This document shows, in pieces, positions 23,307 through 31,259 of a stretch of DNA of 64,000 bases; the first letter of the stretch is position 1, and the number at the start of each line of letters is the position of its first letter. Made by a program: the position numbers and the translations under genes. The stretch covers positions 434,001 to 498,000 of the forward strand of contig CAVYUG010000004.1 of the NCBI GenBank assembly GCA_963771655.1, given 5' to 3'. This stretch comes from JAWVFM01 sp963771655. GTDB lineage: Bacteria; Actinomycetota; Thermoleophilia; Solirubrobacterales; 70-9. The notes under the pieces were generated by a model. The model saw nothing but the letters and a program-made list of their open reading frames with translations. It searched no databases and was not told where the DNA came from.

Positions 23307-24026
23307 ATGCCCGATCCGGCTGCCGAGACCTGGCTCGTCATTCCCACCTACGACGAGGCCGACAACATCGAGGCCATCGTCTCCGCCGCGCTGGAGCGGC
23401 TGCCGCCCTCGCGTCGCGTGCTCGTAGTCGACGACTCCTCCCCCGACGGCACCGGCGAGATCGCCGATCGGCTCGCCGCGGCGGACCCTGCCGTCGCCGT
23501 CATCCACCGCCCCGCGAAGGACGGGATCGGCCCCGCCTACATCGCCGGCTTTGGGGCCGCGCTCGCAGGCGGCGCGCGGAGGGTCGCCCAGATGGACGCC
23601 GATTTCTCGCACGACCCGGCTGACCTGCCGCGATTGCTGGAGGGGCTCGAGCGCAGCGACCTGGTCCTCGGCTCGCGCTACGTCGACGACGGCGGCGTCG
23701 CCGATTGGGGCCCGCTGCGGCGCGCGATCAGCCGCGGGGGCAGCGCCTACGCGCGCGCGCTCCTCGGCGTGGGGATCCATGACCTCACCGGTGGCTTCAA
23801 GGCGTTCCGGCGCGAGGTGCTCGAGGCGATCGACCTCGACTCGATCTCGACCGCGGGCTACGCGTTCCAGGTGGAGACGACCTACCGGGCGATCCGCGCC
23901 GGGTTCCGGGTCGCCGAGGTGCCCATCACGTTCCACGACCGGCGCGTCGGGGAGTCGAAGATGAGCGGCCACATCGTGCTCGAGGCCGCGCTCAGGGTCC
24001 CGGCGATGCGGCTGCGCCGGCGCTGA
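23307..24026 (+). CDS. Polyprenol monophosphomannose synthase-like GT2 glycosyltransferase
   Basis: A 239-residue GT-A family 2 enzyme like Ppm1/Dpm1, which moves mannose from GDP-mannose to polyprenyl phosphate for cell-envelope glycan synthesis. Signature parts are VIPTYDEADNI, VVDDSSPDGTGEIADRL, the metal/nucleotide site AQMDADFSHDPADLP, LVLGSRYVDDGGVADW, and GVGIHDLTGGFKAFRREVL. There is no C-terminal membrane segment, so it is a soluble, Ppm-type enzyme. The sugar could be glucose instead of mannose. A TAGATT box lies 6 bases before the ATG. Confidence 0.85.
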   Translation: MPDPAAETWLVIPTYDEADNIEAIVSAALERLPPSRRVLVVDDSSPDGTGEIADRLAAADPAVAVIHRPAKDGIGPAYIAGFGAALAGGARRVAQMDADFSHDPADLPRLLEGLERSDLVLGSRYVDDGGVADWGPLRRAISRGGSAYARALLGVGIHDLTGGFKAFRREVLEAIDLDSISTAGYAFQVETTYRAIRAGFRVAEVPITFHDRRVGESKMSGHIVLEAALRVPAMRLRRR

Positions 24027-24092
24027 GTCCACCGCGGCGCGTATGCTGCCGAGCCGGTGTAACGTCCGGCCCTCGGCCCTTACTTCAGTATG

Positions 24093-24098
24093 TATAGT
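24093..24098 (+). promoter_or_regulatory. Candidate -10 of the thioredoxin gene
   Basis: TATAGT lies in the most AT-rich patch upstream of trx. It leaves a leader of about 30 bases carrying TAGGAGAT, the Shine-Dalgarno site for the TTG start. No clear -35 is visible. Confidence 0.4.
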
Positions 24099-24134
24099 AT
24101 TGGCAGAGAACCTAATCGCAGCTAGGAGATCCAC

Positions 24135-24461
24135 TTGACAGGCAAGCTCCCCGACGTAACCGACGCCACCTTCCAATCAGAGGTCGTCGACTCCGAGAAT
24201 GCGGTCCTGGTCGACTTCTGGGCTCCCTGGTGCGGGCCGTGCCGCGTCGTCCACCCGATTCTCGAGGAGATCGACGCCGAGCGCGACGATCTGCATGTCG
24301 TGAGCCTGAACGTCGATGAGAACCAGGAGACGGCGGCGCGCTACGAGGTGCTCTCGATACCCACCCTCATCCTCTTCAAGGACGGCCAGGAGGCCAAGCG
24401 CGTGATCGGCGCGATGCCGAAGCGCCGCCTCGAGGCCGAGCTCGAGCCTGCGCTGGCCTAG
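24135..24461 (+). CDS. trxA: Thioredoxin
   Basis: A 108-residue classical thioredoxin: VDFWAPWCGPCRVVHPILEE with the redox pair Cys33/Cys36, NVDENQETAARYEVLSIPTL with the cis-Pro, and LFKDGQEAKRVIGAMPK. It reduces disulfides in cytoplasmic targets with thioredoxin reductase. The TTG start is set by the AGGAGAT site 7 bases upstream. The gene stands alone, with the HXXEE membrane gene starting 6 bases after it. Confidence 0.96.
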   Translation: MTGKLPDVTDATFQSEVVDSENAVLVDFWAPWCGPCRVVHPILEEIDAERDDLHVVSLNVDENQETAARYEVLSIPTLILFKDGQEAKRVIGAMPKRRLEAELEPALA

Positions 24462-24467
24462 CCCGGC

Positions 24468-24962
24468 GTGCACGACTGGGTCCTCTGGGTCCTCGTCACC
24501 GCGAGCGCCCTTCACGTGGTCGAGGAGCACGCGCTCGGCTGGCAGGGCTGGGCCGCGAGGTTCCTCGCGCCGCGGATCGGCGTGGCGCCGACGTGGACCG
24601 ACTTCTGGGCCGTCAACGCTCTCCTGATCATCTTCGGGATCTCTGCCGCGATGGTGGGCTGGCGGGCGCCGGCTTTCGCCCTCGCCCTCCCGGCCCTCTG
24701 CCTCATCAACGCGATCGTTTTCCACGCCCTGCCGTCGGTGATGGAAGACCGCCCCAATCCCGGCGTCTTCACGGCCGTTTTCCTCTACGTGCCGATTGGG
24801 ATCTGGGCATATGCCGCCGCATCGAGCGACGGCGTCCTCAGTGCCGGGACGCTGGTCCTGAGCGTCGTCCTCGGCGCTGTCGCAATGGCCTCCGTGGTGG
24901 TGCTGCTCGCCATCCAGCGCCGGTTCCGCTACCCGGACGTGCCGGCGCACGACCGCGGCTAG
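24468..24962 (+). CDS. HXXEE-domain membrane protein
   Basis: A 164-residue integral membrane protein with four to five hydrophobic segments. The HVVEEHALGW motif in the first helix and a second His in NAIVFHALPSV fit the HXXEE domain family, proposed to be a membrane-embedded metal-dependent hydrolase; function unproven. The GTG start lies 6 bases after trx, so cotranscription is likely. The stop codon overlaps the 3' end of convergent ileS by 4 bases. Confidence 0.75.
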   Translation: MHDWVLWVLVTASALHVVEEHALGWQGWAARFLAPRIGVAPTWTDFWAVNALLIIFGISAAMVGWRAPAFALALPALCLINAIVFHALPSVMEDRPNPGVFTAVFLYVPIGIWAYAAASSDGVLSAGTLVLSVVLGAVAMASVVVLLAIQRRFRYPDVPAHDRG

Positions 24963-27900
24963 GAGCGCTCCACCCCGATCTGCAGCTCGCGCCCCTCGAT
25001 GGTCGCCGCCCCGTCGCCGGCGCCGTCATATGAGACGGACGTGGCGAGCGTCTCGCCGGTCACGTAGGCCTCGTGGGCGCGGGCGGCCGCGACGAGGTCG
25101 TCGTCGCCGCCGAGGGTGAGCGAGATGCGGTCGGTGACCTCGAGGCCGGCCTCGCGGCGGGCGTTCTGGACCGCGTGGACCACCTCGCGAGCGAGGCCCT
25201 CCCGCCGCAGCTCATCGTCGATCTCGAGCTCGAGGGCGACCGCATGGCCGGCGGCGGCCTCAACCTGGTAGCCCTCGAGCGGCTTCATCACGAGCGTCAT
25301 GTCATCGGGCCCCAGCGTGTGGTCACGCCCGCCCACGTTGACGCCGACCTCGCGGCCCTCGCGGATGGCCGTTGCCACTCCCTCCGCGTCGAGGGCCCCG
25401 ACGGCAGCCGCGAGGAGGGGCATGTCCTTCCCGAATCGCGGGCCGAGGGTTCGGTAGTTCGGTTTCACCTCGTAGCCGACGAGCTCGGACTCCGTGGCAA
25501 CGAACTCGATCTCCCTGACGTTCAACTCCGACGCCACGAGGGGGCTATGGGCCGAGATCGCCTCGCGCTCGGCCTCGTTCGCCACCACGATCGCCCGCCG
25601 AAGCGGCTGCCGCATCTTGATCCGGGAATCGCCACGGGCCGTTCGGCCGAGCTCGACCGTGCGCCGCACCGCGACCATGGCCGACTCGAGGTCGGGGTCC
25701 GCGAGGGCCTCGTCGGGCTGCGGGAAGTCCTGCAGGTGGACTGAGTCTCCGCCGGCGAGGTTGTCGTGAATGTCGTCGGCGACGAATGGCACGAACGGCG
25801 CAAGGAGCTTCACCACTTCGATCAGGCAATGACGGAGGGTGCCGAGCGCCGCTCGGTCGCCATCCCAGAACCGTCGCCGCGAGAGGCGCACGTACCAGTT
25901 CGAGAGCTCCTCCACGTAGTCGGCGATCGCCCGCCCCGCCGTGGTGCAGTCGAAGTCGTCCATTCGCTCGATGACGGTCCGGGTCGTCGCCTGGAGGCGG
26001 GACAGCACCCAGCGGTCCAGGTCGGTCTCGCTCGCCTGCGCGGCCGCAAGCTCCTCGCGGCTCGCGCCGTCCGCGTTCGCGTAGAGAACCAGGAACGAAT
26101 AGGTGTTCCAGAGGGTCAGCAGGAATTGACGGAGGGACTCGCCGATCGTCTCGGTCGAGAAGCGGTAGCCGGCCCACGGCTGCTGGGCGGTGAGGAGGTA
26201 CCAGCGGAAGGCGTCGGCCCCGTGGCGGCCGATCACGTCCCAGGGGTCGACGACGTTGCCGCGGCTCTTCGACATCTTCTGGCCCTCGGGGTCGAGGATC
26301 AGCCCGAGGCAGACGCAGTTGCGGTAGGACGAGCGGTCGAAGACGAGCGTCGAGACGGCGAGGAGCGAGTAGAACCAGCCGCGGGTCTGGTCGATCGCCT
26401 CGGAGATGAAGTCCGCCGGGAAGCGCTCGCCGAACTCCTCCTCCCCCTCGAAGGGATAGTGGAACTGCGCGAACGGCATCGACCCCGAGTCGTACCAGGT
26501 GTCGATCACCTCCTCGACGCGGCGCATCTCGCCTCCGCAGGCCTCGCAGCGGAGCGTCACCTCGTCGATGTATGGCCGGTGGAGGTCGTCGGGCACCTCG
26601 CCGCCGCGGTCCCGAACGTCGGCGACCGAGCCGGCGCAGAACCGCTCCGAGCAACGCTCCGCAGTGCACTCCCACACCGGCAGGGGCGTGCCCCAGTAGC
26701 GCTCGCGCGAAAGCGCCCAGTCGACGTTCCCCTCGAGCCACTTCCCGAACCGGCCGTGCTTGATGTGCTCGGGGTACCAGCCCGTCGCCTCGTTCTCGGC
26801 CAGCATCCGGTCGCGGACCTCGGTCGTGCGGATGTACCAGCTCGACTTCGCGTAGTAGAGGAGCGGCGTCCCGCAGCGCCAGCAATGGGGGTAGGAGTGC
26901 TCGTAGCGCTCGGCCCGGTGGAGGCGGCCCGAGGCATCGAGGGCCCTCACGATGTCGTCGTCGGCCTCCTTGACGAACCGCCCCGCGAAGTCGGTCACCC
27001 GCTCGTCGAACGTGCCGTCGAGGCGGACGGGGTTTTGAAGCGTGATCCCGTACCGCTCCCCGAGGGCGAAGTCGTCCTCGCCGAAGGCGATCGCGGTGTG
27101 CACGAGGCCCGTCCCCTCGTCGGTCGTCACGAAGTCGGCCTCCAGCACCGTGTGCCCCCGGGGGCCGTAGTCGGTGACGTAGGCGAAGGGCGGCTCGTAG
27201 CGCGTGCCCGCGAGCGCCGTGCCGGGCAGGTGCGCGAGCACCTCGGCGTCCTCGCCGAGGACCCGCTCGACCAGCGCTCGCGCGACCACGTAGACCTCCC
27301 CGCCCTCGCGCGCGCGGACGTACTCGATCTCGGGCCCGACCGCGACCGCCGCGTTCGAGATGAGCGTCCAGGGCGTGGTCGTCCAGACGAGCAGGTTGTC
27401 GCCGGGCTCGAGCGGACTCTCGGGGATCTGGTCGCTCGGCACGGGCTCGGTGACCGGCAGCTTCACGTAGACGGCCGGGTCCTCGACCTCCCTGTAGGCG
27501 CCCTCGTAGGTCACCTCGTGGCTCGAGAGCGCGGTCTGGTCGCGCGGGCAGTAGGGCACGACCTTGTGCGCCTGGTAGAGGCGGCCCGAGTCCCAGCTCT
27601 GGCGCAGCGACCACCACACCGACTCGATGTAGTCGTTCGTCATCGTCACGTAGGGGTCGTCGAGGTCGATCCAGAACCCGATCCGCTCCGTCAGGCGGTC
27701 CCAGTCGGCGACGTAGCGGAAGACCGACTCGCGGCAGCGCCGGTTGAACTCCGCGATCCCCAGCTCCTCGATCTCTCGCTTCGAGGAGATTTCGAGCTCC
27801 TTCTCAACCTCGAGCTCCACGGGGAGCCCGTGGCAGTCCCAGCCCGCCTTCCGCGGGACCTGGTAGCCGCGCATGGTGCGGTACCGCGGGTAGATGTCCT

Positions 27901-28099
27901 TGAAGACCCGCGACAGGACGTGGTGGGATCCGGGCTTCCCGTTCGCCGTCGGCGGGCCCTCGTAGAAGCTCCAGACCGGTGAGCCCGAGCGATTCGAGAG
28001 CGAGCGCGCGAAGACGTCGCTCTCGCGCCATCGCTCGAGGACGCGCTCCTCGAGCTCCGGGAACGACTGCTTCGGATCGACGGGCCGGAATCCGCTCAC
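24959..28099 (-). CDS. ileS: Isoleucyl-tRNA synthetase
   Basis: A 1,046-residue class I synthetase. The HIGH-type region is PPTANGKPGSHHVLSRVFKD, and QKMSKSRGNVVDPWDVIG carries KMSKS. Other conserved parts are GWDCHGLPVELEVEKEL, the editing-domain WTTTPWTLISNAAVAVGPE and a CWRCGTPLLYYAKSSWYIRT site. Length and the long C-terminal region suggest the eukaryote-like IleRS2 type often less sensitive to mupirocin; this is inference. The GTG start has a TAGAAT box 9 bases upstream. It is divergent from fumC. Confidence 0.97.
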   Translation of the reverse strand: MSGFRPVDPKQSFPELEERVLERWRESDVFARSLSNRSGSPVWSFYEGPPTANGKPGSHHVLSRVFKDIYPRYRTMRGYQVPRKAGWDCHGLPVELEVEKELEISSKREIEELGIAEFNRRCRESVFRYVADWDRLTERIGFWIDLDDPYVTMTNDYIESVWWSLRQSWDSGRLYQAHKVVPYCPRDQTALSSHEVTYEGAYREVEDPAVYVKLPVTEPVPSDQIPESPLEPGDNLLVWTTTPWTLISNAAVAVGPEIEYVRAREGGEVYVVARALVERVLGEDAEVLAHLPGTALAGTRYEPPFAYVTDYGPRGHTVLEADFVTTDEGTGLVHTAIAFGEDDFALGERYGITLQNPVRLDGTFDERVTDFAGRFVKEADDDIVRALDASGRLHRAERYEHSYPHCWRCGTPLLYYAKSSWYIRTTEVRDRMLAENEATGWYPEHIKHGRFGKWLEGNVDWALSRERYWGTPLPVWECTAERCSERFCAGSVADVRDRGGEVPDDLHRPYIDEVTLRCEACGGEMRRVEEVIDTWYDSGSMPFAQFHYPFEGEEEFGERFPADFISEAIDQTRGWFYSLLAVSTLVFDRSSYRNCVCLGLILDPEGQKMSKSRGNVVDPWDVIGRHGADAFRWYLLTAQQPWAGYRFSTETIGESLRQFLLTLWNTYSFLVLYANADGASREELAAAQASETDLDRWVLSRLQATTRTVIERMDDFDCTTAGRAIADYVEELSNWYVRLSRRRFWDGDRAALGTLRHCLIEVVKLLAPFVPFVADDIHDNLAGGDSVHLQDFPQPDEALADPDLESAMVAVRRTVELGRTARGDSRIKMRQPLRRAIVVANEAEREAISAHSPLVASELNVREIEFVATESELVGYEVKPNYRTLGPRFGKDMPLLAAAVGALDAEGVATAIREGREVGVNVGGRDHTLGPDDMTLVMKPLEGYQVEAAAGHAVALELEIDDELRREGLAREVVHAVQNARREAGLEVTDRISLTLGGDDDLVAAARAHEAYVTGETLATSVSYDGAGDGAATIEGRELQIGVERS

Positions 28100-28108
28100 G
28101 TGCGGCGG

Positions 28109-28114
28109 ATTCTA
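28109..28114 (-). promoter_or_regulatory. Candidate leaderless -10 box of ileS
   Basis: TAGAAT on the minus strand ends 9 bases before the GTG at 28099. No T-box leader is present, so tRNA-sensing control is unlikely. Confidence 0.35.
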
Positions 28115-28140
28115 GGAGCGCGCCGGTAATGTCTTCGGGG

Positions 28141-29469
28141 ATGGGAACGACCGAGGTCTCCACGGAGCTCTGGGGCCCCGAGACCCGCAAGGCGATCGAG
28201 AACTTTCCGGTCTCGGGCCAGCCGATCCCGACGCCCGTGGTGCGGTGGCTCGGGCGGATCAAGGCCGCCGCGGCTCGCGTGAACGCCGAGCTCGGCCTGC
28301 TCGACGCCGATCTCGCCGATCGCATCGCCGAGGCCGGCGATGCGATCGCCCGCGGCGAGCACGACGACCAGTTCCCGCTCGACGTCTTTCAGACCGGCTC
28401 CGGCACCTCGTCGAACATGAACGCGAACGAGGTGATCGCGAACCTCGCCGGCGACGACGCCCATCCGAACGACCACGTGAACATGGGCCAGTCGTCGAAC
28501 GACGTCTTCCCGTCGGCGGTCCATCTCGCCGCGCTCGAGGAGGTGAACCGCGACCTGCTTCCGGCGCTCGACGGGCTCGCCAGCTCGCTGGAGCGCAAGG
28601 CCGACGAGTTCGCCGACGTGGTGAAGGCGGGCCGAACGCATCTCATGGACGCCGTGCCGGTGACCCTCGGCCAGGAATTCAAGGGGTACGCCACGCAAAT
28701 TCGCCTCGGCGCCGATCGCGTCAAGGACACGCGCGCCCGCGTCGCGCAGATCCCGCTCGGCGGCACGGCGACGGGCACCGGCCTCAACACCCACTCCGAC
28801 TTCGCCGCCCGCGTGCGCACCAAGCTCGCGGAGGAGACGGGCCTCGCGATCTCGCCCGCCGCCGACCCGTTCGAGGCGCAGGCCAACCGCGACGCGCTCG
28901 TCGAGCTCTCCGGGATGCTCAAGGTCGTCGCCGTCTCGCTCACCAAGATCGCGAACGACATCGCGCTGATGGGCTCGGGCCCGCGCGCGGGCCTCGCCGA
29001 GCTGCGGTTGCCCGAGCTCCAGAAGGGGTCTTCGATCATGCCCGGCAAGGTCAACCCGGTGATCTGCGAGGTCGTGCTCCAGGTCGGCAACCAGGTGATG
29101 GGCAACGACGTGGCGACCACGATCGCGGGCTCGCAGGGGCAGTTCGAGCTCAACGTGAGGATCCCGCTGATCGCGTCGAACGTGCTCGAGTCGATCATGC
29201 TGCTCGCCTCCGCCGCGCGCCTTTTCGACGAGAAGCTGGTCCGCGGCGTCGAGGCGAATCGCGAGAGCGCGACCCGCCACGCCGAGGCGACGCTCGCGGC
29301 GGCAACCGCGCTCAACCCCTACATCGGCTACGACAAGGGGGCCGAGATCGTGAAGGAGGCCGCCGAGTCGGGGCGCACCCTCCGCGAGGTCGCGATCGAG
29401 AAGGGCGTCGACGAGGAGACCCTCGCGAACGCTCTCGACTACCACGGGATGGCCCACCCGCACGAGTAA
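28141..29469 (+). CDS. fumC: Class II fumarate hydratase
   Basis: A 442-residue FumC that interconverts fumarate and malate in the TCA cycle. Family signatures are TGSGTSSNMNANEVIANLAG, VNMGQSSNDVFPSAVHLAAL, AGRTHLMDAVPVTLGQEFKG and the GSSIMPGKVNPVICEVV superfamily signature. Class II is the iron-independent homotetramer. Aspartase is related but the residue pattern favours fumarase. ATG at 28129 is an equally possible start, 4 codons longer. It is followed 29 bases later by msrA, so the two may form an operon. Confidence 0.95.
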   Translation: MGTTEVSTELWGPETRKAIENFPVSGQPIPTPVVRWLGRIKAAAARVNAELGLLDADLADRIAEAGDAIARGEHDDQFPLDVFQTGSGTSSNMNANEVIANLAGDDAHPNDHVNMGQSSNDVFPSAVHLAALEEVNRDLLPALDGLASSLERKADEFADVVKAGRTHLMDAVPVTLGQEFKGYATQIRLGADRVKDTRARVAQIPLGGTATGTGLNTHSDFAARVRTKLAEETGLAISPAADPFEAQANRDALVELSGMLKVVAVSLTKIANDIALMGSGPRAGLAELRLPELQKGSSIMPGKVNPVICEVVLQVGNQVMGNDVATTIAGSQGQFELNVRIPLIASNVLESIMLLASAARLFDEKLVRGVEANRESATRHAEATLAAATALNPYIGYDKGAEIVKEAAESGRTLREVAIEKGVDEETLANALDYHGMAHPHE

Positions 29470-29498
29470 CGATCGGGGCCCTCGAGCGACTACATGAC

Positions 29499-30029
29499 AT
29501 GACTGAGAACGGAGCACCCACCAGCGAGTCCCAGGCCCCCACCCGCACCGAGAAGGCGACTTTCGGTGCCGGCTGCTTCTGGCAGGTCGAGGAGAACTTC
29601 CGGGCGGTCCCGGGCGTCGTCGACACCGCGGTCGGCTACGAGGGCGGCCACGTCGACAATCCCACCTACGAGCAGGTCTGCACCGGAACCACCGGCCACA
29701 CGGAGGTCTGCGAGGTCACGTTCGACCCCGACGAGGTGAGCTTCGAGGAGCTGGTGGCGAAGTACTTCGCCATCCACGATCCGACGCAGATGAACCGCCA
29801 GGGGCCCGACGTGGGCTTCCAGTACAGGTCGGTCGTCTTCGCCCACTCGGACGAGCAGGCGGAGATGGTCAAGCGGGTCATCGCGCGGTCCCAGGAGCAC
29901 TATCGCAAGCCGATCATGACCGTCATCGAGCCCGCCGCGACCTTCTGGCGCGCCGAGGAGCACCACCAGTGCTACCTCGAGAAGCAGTCCTCGCAGGGCG
30001 GGCTGATGCGGATGCTGATGGGGCGCTAG
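29499..30029 (+). CDS. msrA: Peptide-methionine (S)-S-oxide reductase
   Basis: A 176-residue MsrA that repairs oxidised methionine with thioredoxin as reductant. The catalytic Cys26 is in TFGAGCFWQVEENF; VVDTAVGYEGGHVDNPTYEQV and GHTEVCEVTFDPDEVSFEEL are typical. The C-terminal region (AEEHHQCYLEKQ) holds a further Cys for resolution. ATG at 29499 is in frame; the ATG at 29494 stops at once. The stop overlaps the 3' end of the convergent creatininase gene. Thioredoxin at 24.1 kb could serve as its electron donor. Confidence 0.96.
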   Translation: MTENGAPTSESQAPTRTEKATFGAGCFWQVEENFRAVPGVVDTAVGYEGGHVDNPTYEQVCTGTTGHTEVCEVTFDPDEVSFEELVAKYFAIHDPTQMNRQGPDVGFQYRSVVFAHSDEQAEMVKRVIARSQEHYRKPIMTVIEPAATFWRAEEHHQCYLEKQSSQGGLMRMLMGR

Positions 30030-30772
30030 CCCGACTGGCGCTCGATCTCCTCCAACGCCAGCCCGATCGCGGCCTCCCAGTAGCGGCGGCCGTGCTCGGC
30101 TGAAGCGGCCGTCGGGTCGCCGACGGCGCCGTTCTCGGAGATCGACTTCACGCCGCTCTCGAACATCCCCTTGACCGCCGACTCGAGGTCGCCCACGTAG
30201 CCGGCCTCGGCGCGGTCCATGTGGACCAGGTCGGGGTGGGTCGCGGCGAGCATCGAGGTCTCCCACTCGCCGGCATGGAGCCCGCCCGCCTCCATCGGCA
30301 CTCCGAACTCGTCGCACCCCAGCTCCGCCACGCGGAAGAGAACGCCGAGGTCGGTGATAGCGACGACCCGCCTCCGCTGCTCCGCCGGCAGCTGCTCGAG
30401 CGCCTGGGCGAGTGGCGCGTAGTTGCCGCCGTGCGTCGGGACGAGGACGATTCGCCGGAAGCCGCCGCGGGCAAGCGAGCTCACGAGGTCGCCGACGATG
30501 GCGTGGAAGGTCTCGTCCGTGAGCGAGAGCGTTCCGGGGAACGCCAGGTGATGGCTCGAGCACCCGACGCGCACGGTCGGTGCGACGAACGCGTCGAGGC
30601 GCTCCGCGAGCTCCCTCGCGAGGTGATCCCCCAGCAGCGCGTCGGTGGCGAGCGGCATGTGCCGCCCGTGCTGCTCGGTCGCCCCGAGGGCGATCACGAC
30701 CGTGTCGCGACCGCCCTCGAGCTCGGCCTCGACCTCAGGCCAGGAGAGCCTGTCGAGGTCGAGAGCCCCCAA
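30026..30772 (-). CDS. Creatininase-family amidohydrolase
   Basis: A 248-residue creatininase-family protein, a group that includes creatininase, mycofactocin MftE peptidase and FAPy deformylase. Metal ligands are visible in IALGATEQHGRHMPLATDAL (Glu, His, Asp) and GGLHAGEWETSMLA (His, Glu), with VPTHGGNYAPL in between. The exact substrate is unknown; there are no mycofactocin genes in the window. The TTG start is chosen because it lies 7 bases after the upstream gene's stop and follows GGAGATGGA; otherwise the reading frame would extend into that gene. Confidence 0.83.
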   Translation of the reverse strand: MGALDLDRLSWPEVEAELEGGRDTVVIALGATEQHGRHMPLATDALLGDHLARELAERLDAFVAPTVRVGCSSHHLAFPGTLSLTDETFHAIVGDLVSSLARGGFRRIVLVPTHGGNYAPLAQALEQLPAEQRRRVVAITDLGVLFRVAELGCDEFGVPMEAGGLHAGEWETSMLAATHPDLVHMDRAEAGYVGDLESAVKGMFESGVKSISENGAVGDPTAASAEHGRRYWEAAIGLALEEIERQSG

Positions 30773-30779
30773 CGCGCGC

Positions 30780-31064
30780 CTAGGCGTCCATCTCCAGCGC
30801 GACCTCGCACTGGTCGATCGAGGCGCGGGTGCCGGGGGTGTCACCGGTGTCCATGTTCTGGAGCACGGTGCCCGCTGCCTGCATCTTCTCCTCGCTGTCG
30901 AAGAAGCCGACGAAGATCGCCGTCCCCTGCGAGGCGTCGAAGAGCAGCTTCATCCCGGTCGAATCGACCCCCTCTGGGGGTCCGCCGGCCTCCTGGACCC
31001 TCGCCTTGATCGCCTCGATCCGGTCGGGGGTCACGTCGGTGAACCTGACAGCTCGCGCGTACAT
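30780..31064 (-). CDS. Small dimeric alpha/beta-barrel-like protein
   Basis: A 94-residue protein: MYARAVRFTDVTPDRIEAIK, then GMKLLFDASQGTAIFVGFFD and SEEKMQAAGTVLQNMD. The beta-alpha-beta rhythm and the F-x-x-x-E-x-M-x-x-A pattern resemble antibiotic-biosynthesis-monooxygenase-type (ABM) ferredoxin-like folds. It may bind or oxidise a small molecule; nothing specific can be said. A GAGGAGGA ribosome-binding site precedes the ATG. The creatininase gene follows 7 bases downstream, so the two are probably cotranscribed. Confidence 0.7.
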   Translation of the reverse strand: MYARAVRFTDVTPDRIEAIKARVQEAGGPPEGVDSTGMKLLFDASQGTAIFVGFFDSEEKMQAAGTVLQNMDTGDTPGTRASIDQCEVALEMDA

Positions 31065-31152
31065 CCAAACTCCTCCTCGGTCGGTTGGCAAGACCCTATG
31101 CCACCGCGCTGGCCTGAGGATCGTCTTGAGGCGGGATCCTCGATCACGGGCG

Positions 31153-31248
31153 ATGGCCATCGTCGCGGCGCTTGCGGCGGTCGTGGGCTTCGCGACCAAC
31201 GCCTTCGTGGCCCACCTCATCCCGTTCCTGAAGAACGTCGGCGGCTAG
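31153..31248 (+). CDS. Putative small membrane protein (31 residues)
   Basis: A short open frame coding for a single hydrophobic helix (MAIVAALAAVVGFATNAFVA, then HLIPFLKNVGG). It fills the gap between two minus-strand genes, points the other way and ends 11 bases before the aldehyde dehydrogenase stop. No convincing ribosome-binding site is seen. It could be a chance frame, but its composition is exactly that of a small transmembrane protein. Confidence 0.3.
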   Translation: MAIVAALAAVVGFATNAFVAHLIPFLKNVGG

Positions 31249-31259
31249 GCAGGCAGCCC

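Noticed and set aside
25540..25556. Possible third copy of the GGGGGCTATG repeat element
   Set aside because: Only the core decamer matches, it lies inside the conserved ileS coding sequence, and there are no inverted arms.
25766..27982. 738-codon plus-strand frame opposite ileS
   Set aside because: Codon-bias shadow of IleRS; the minus strand carries the HIGH and KMSKS motifs.
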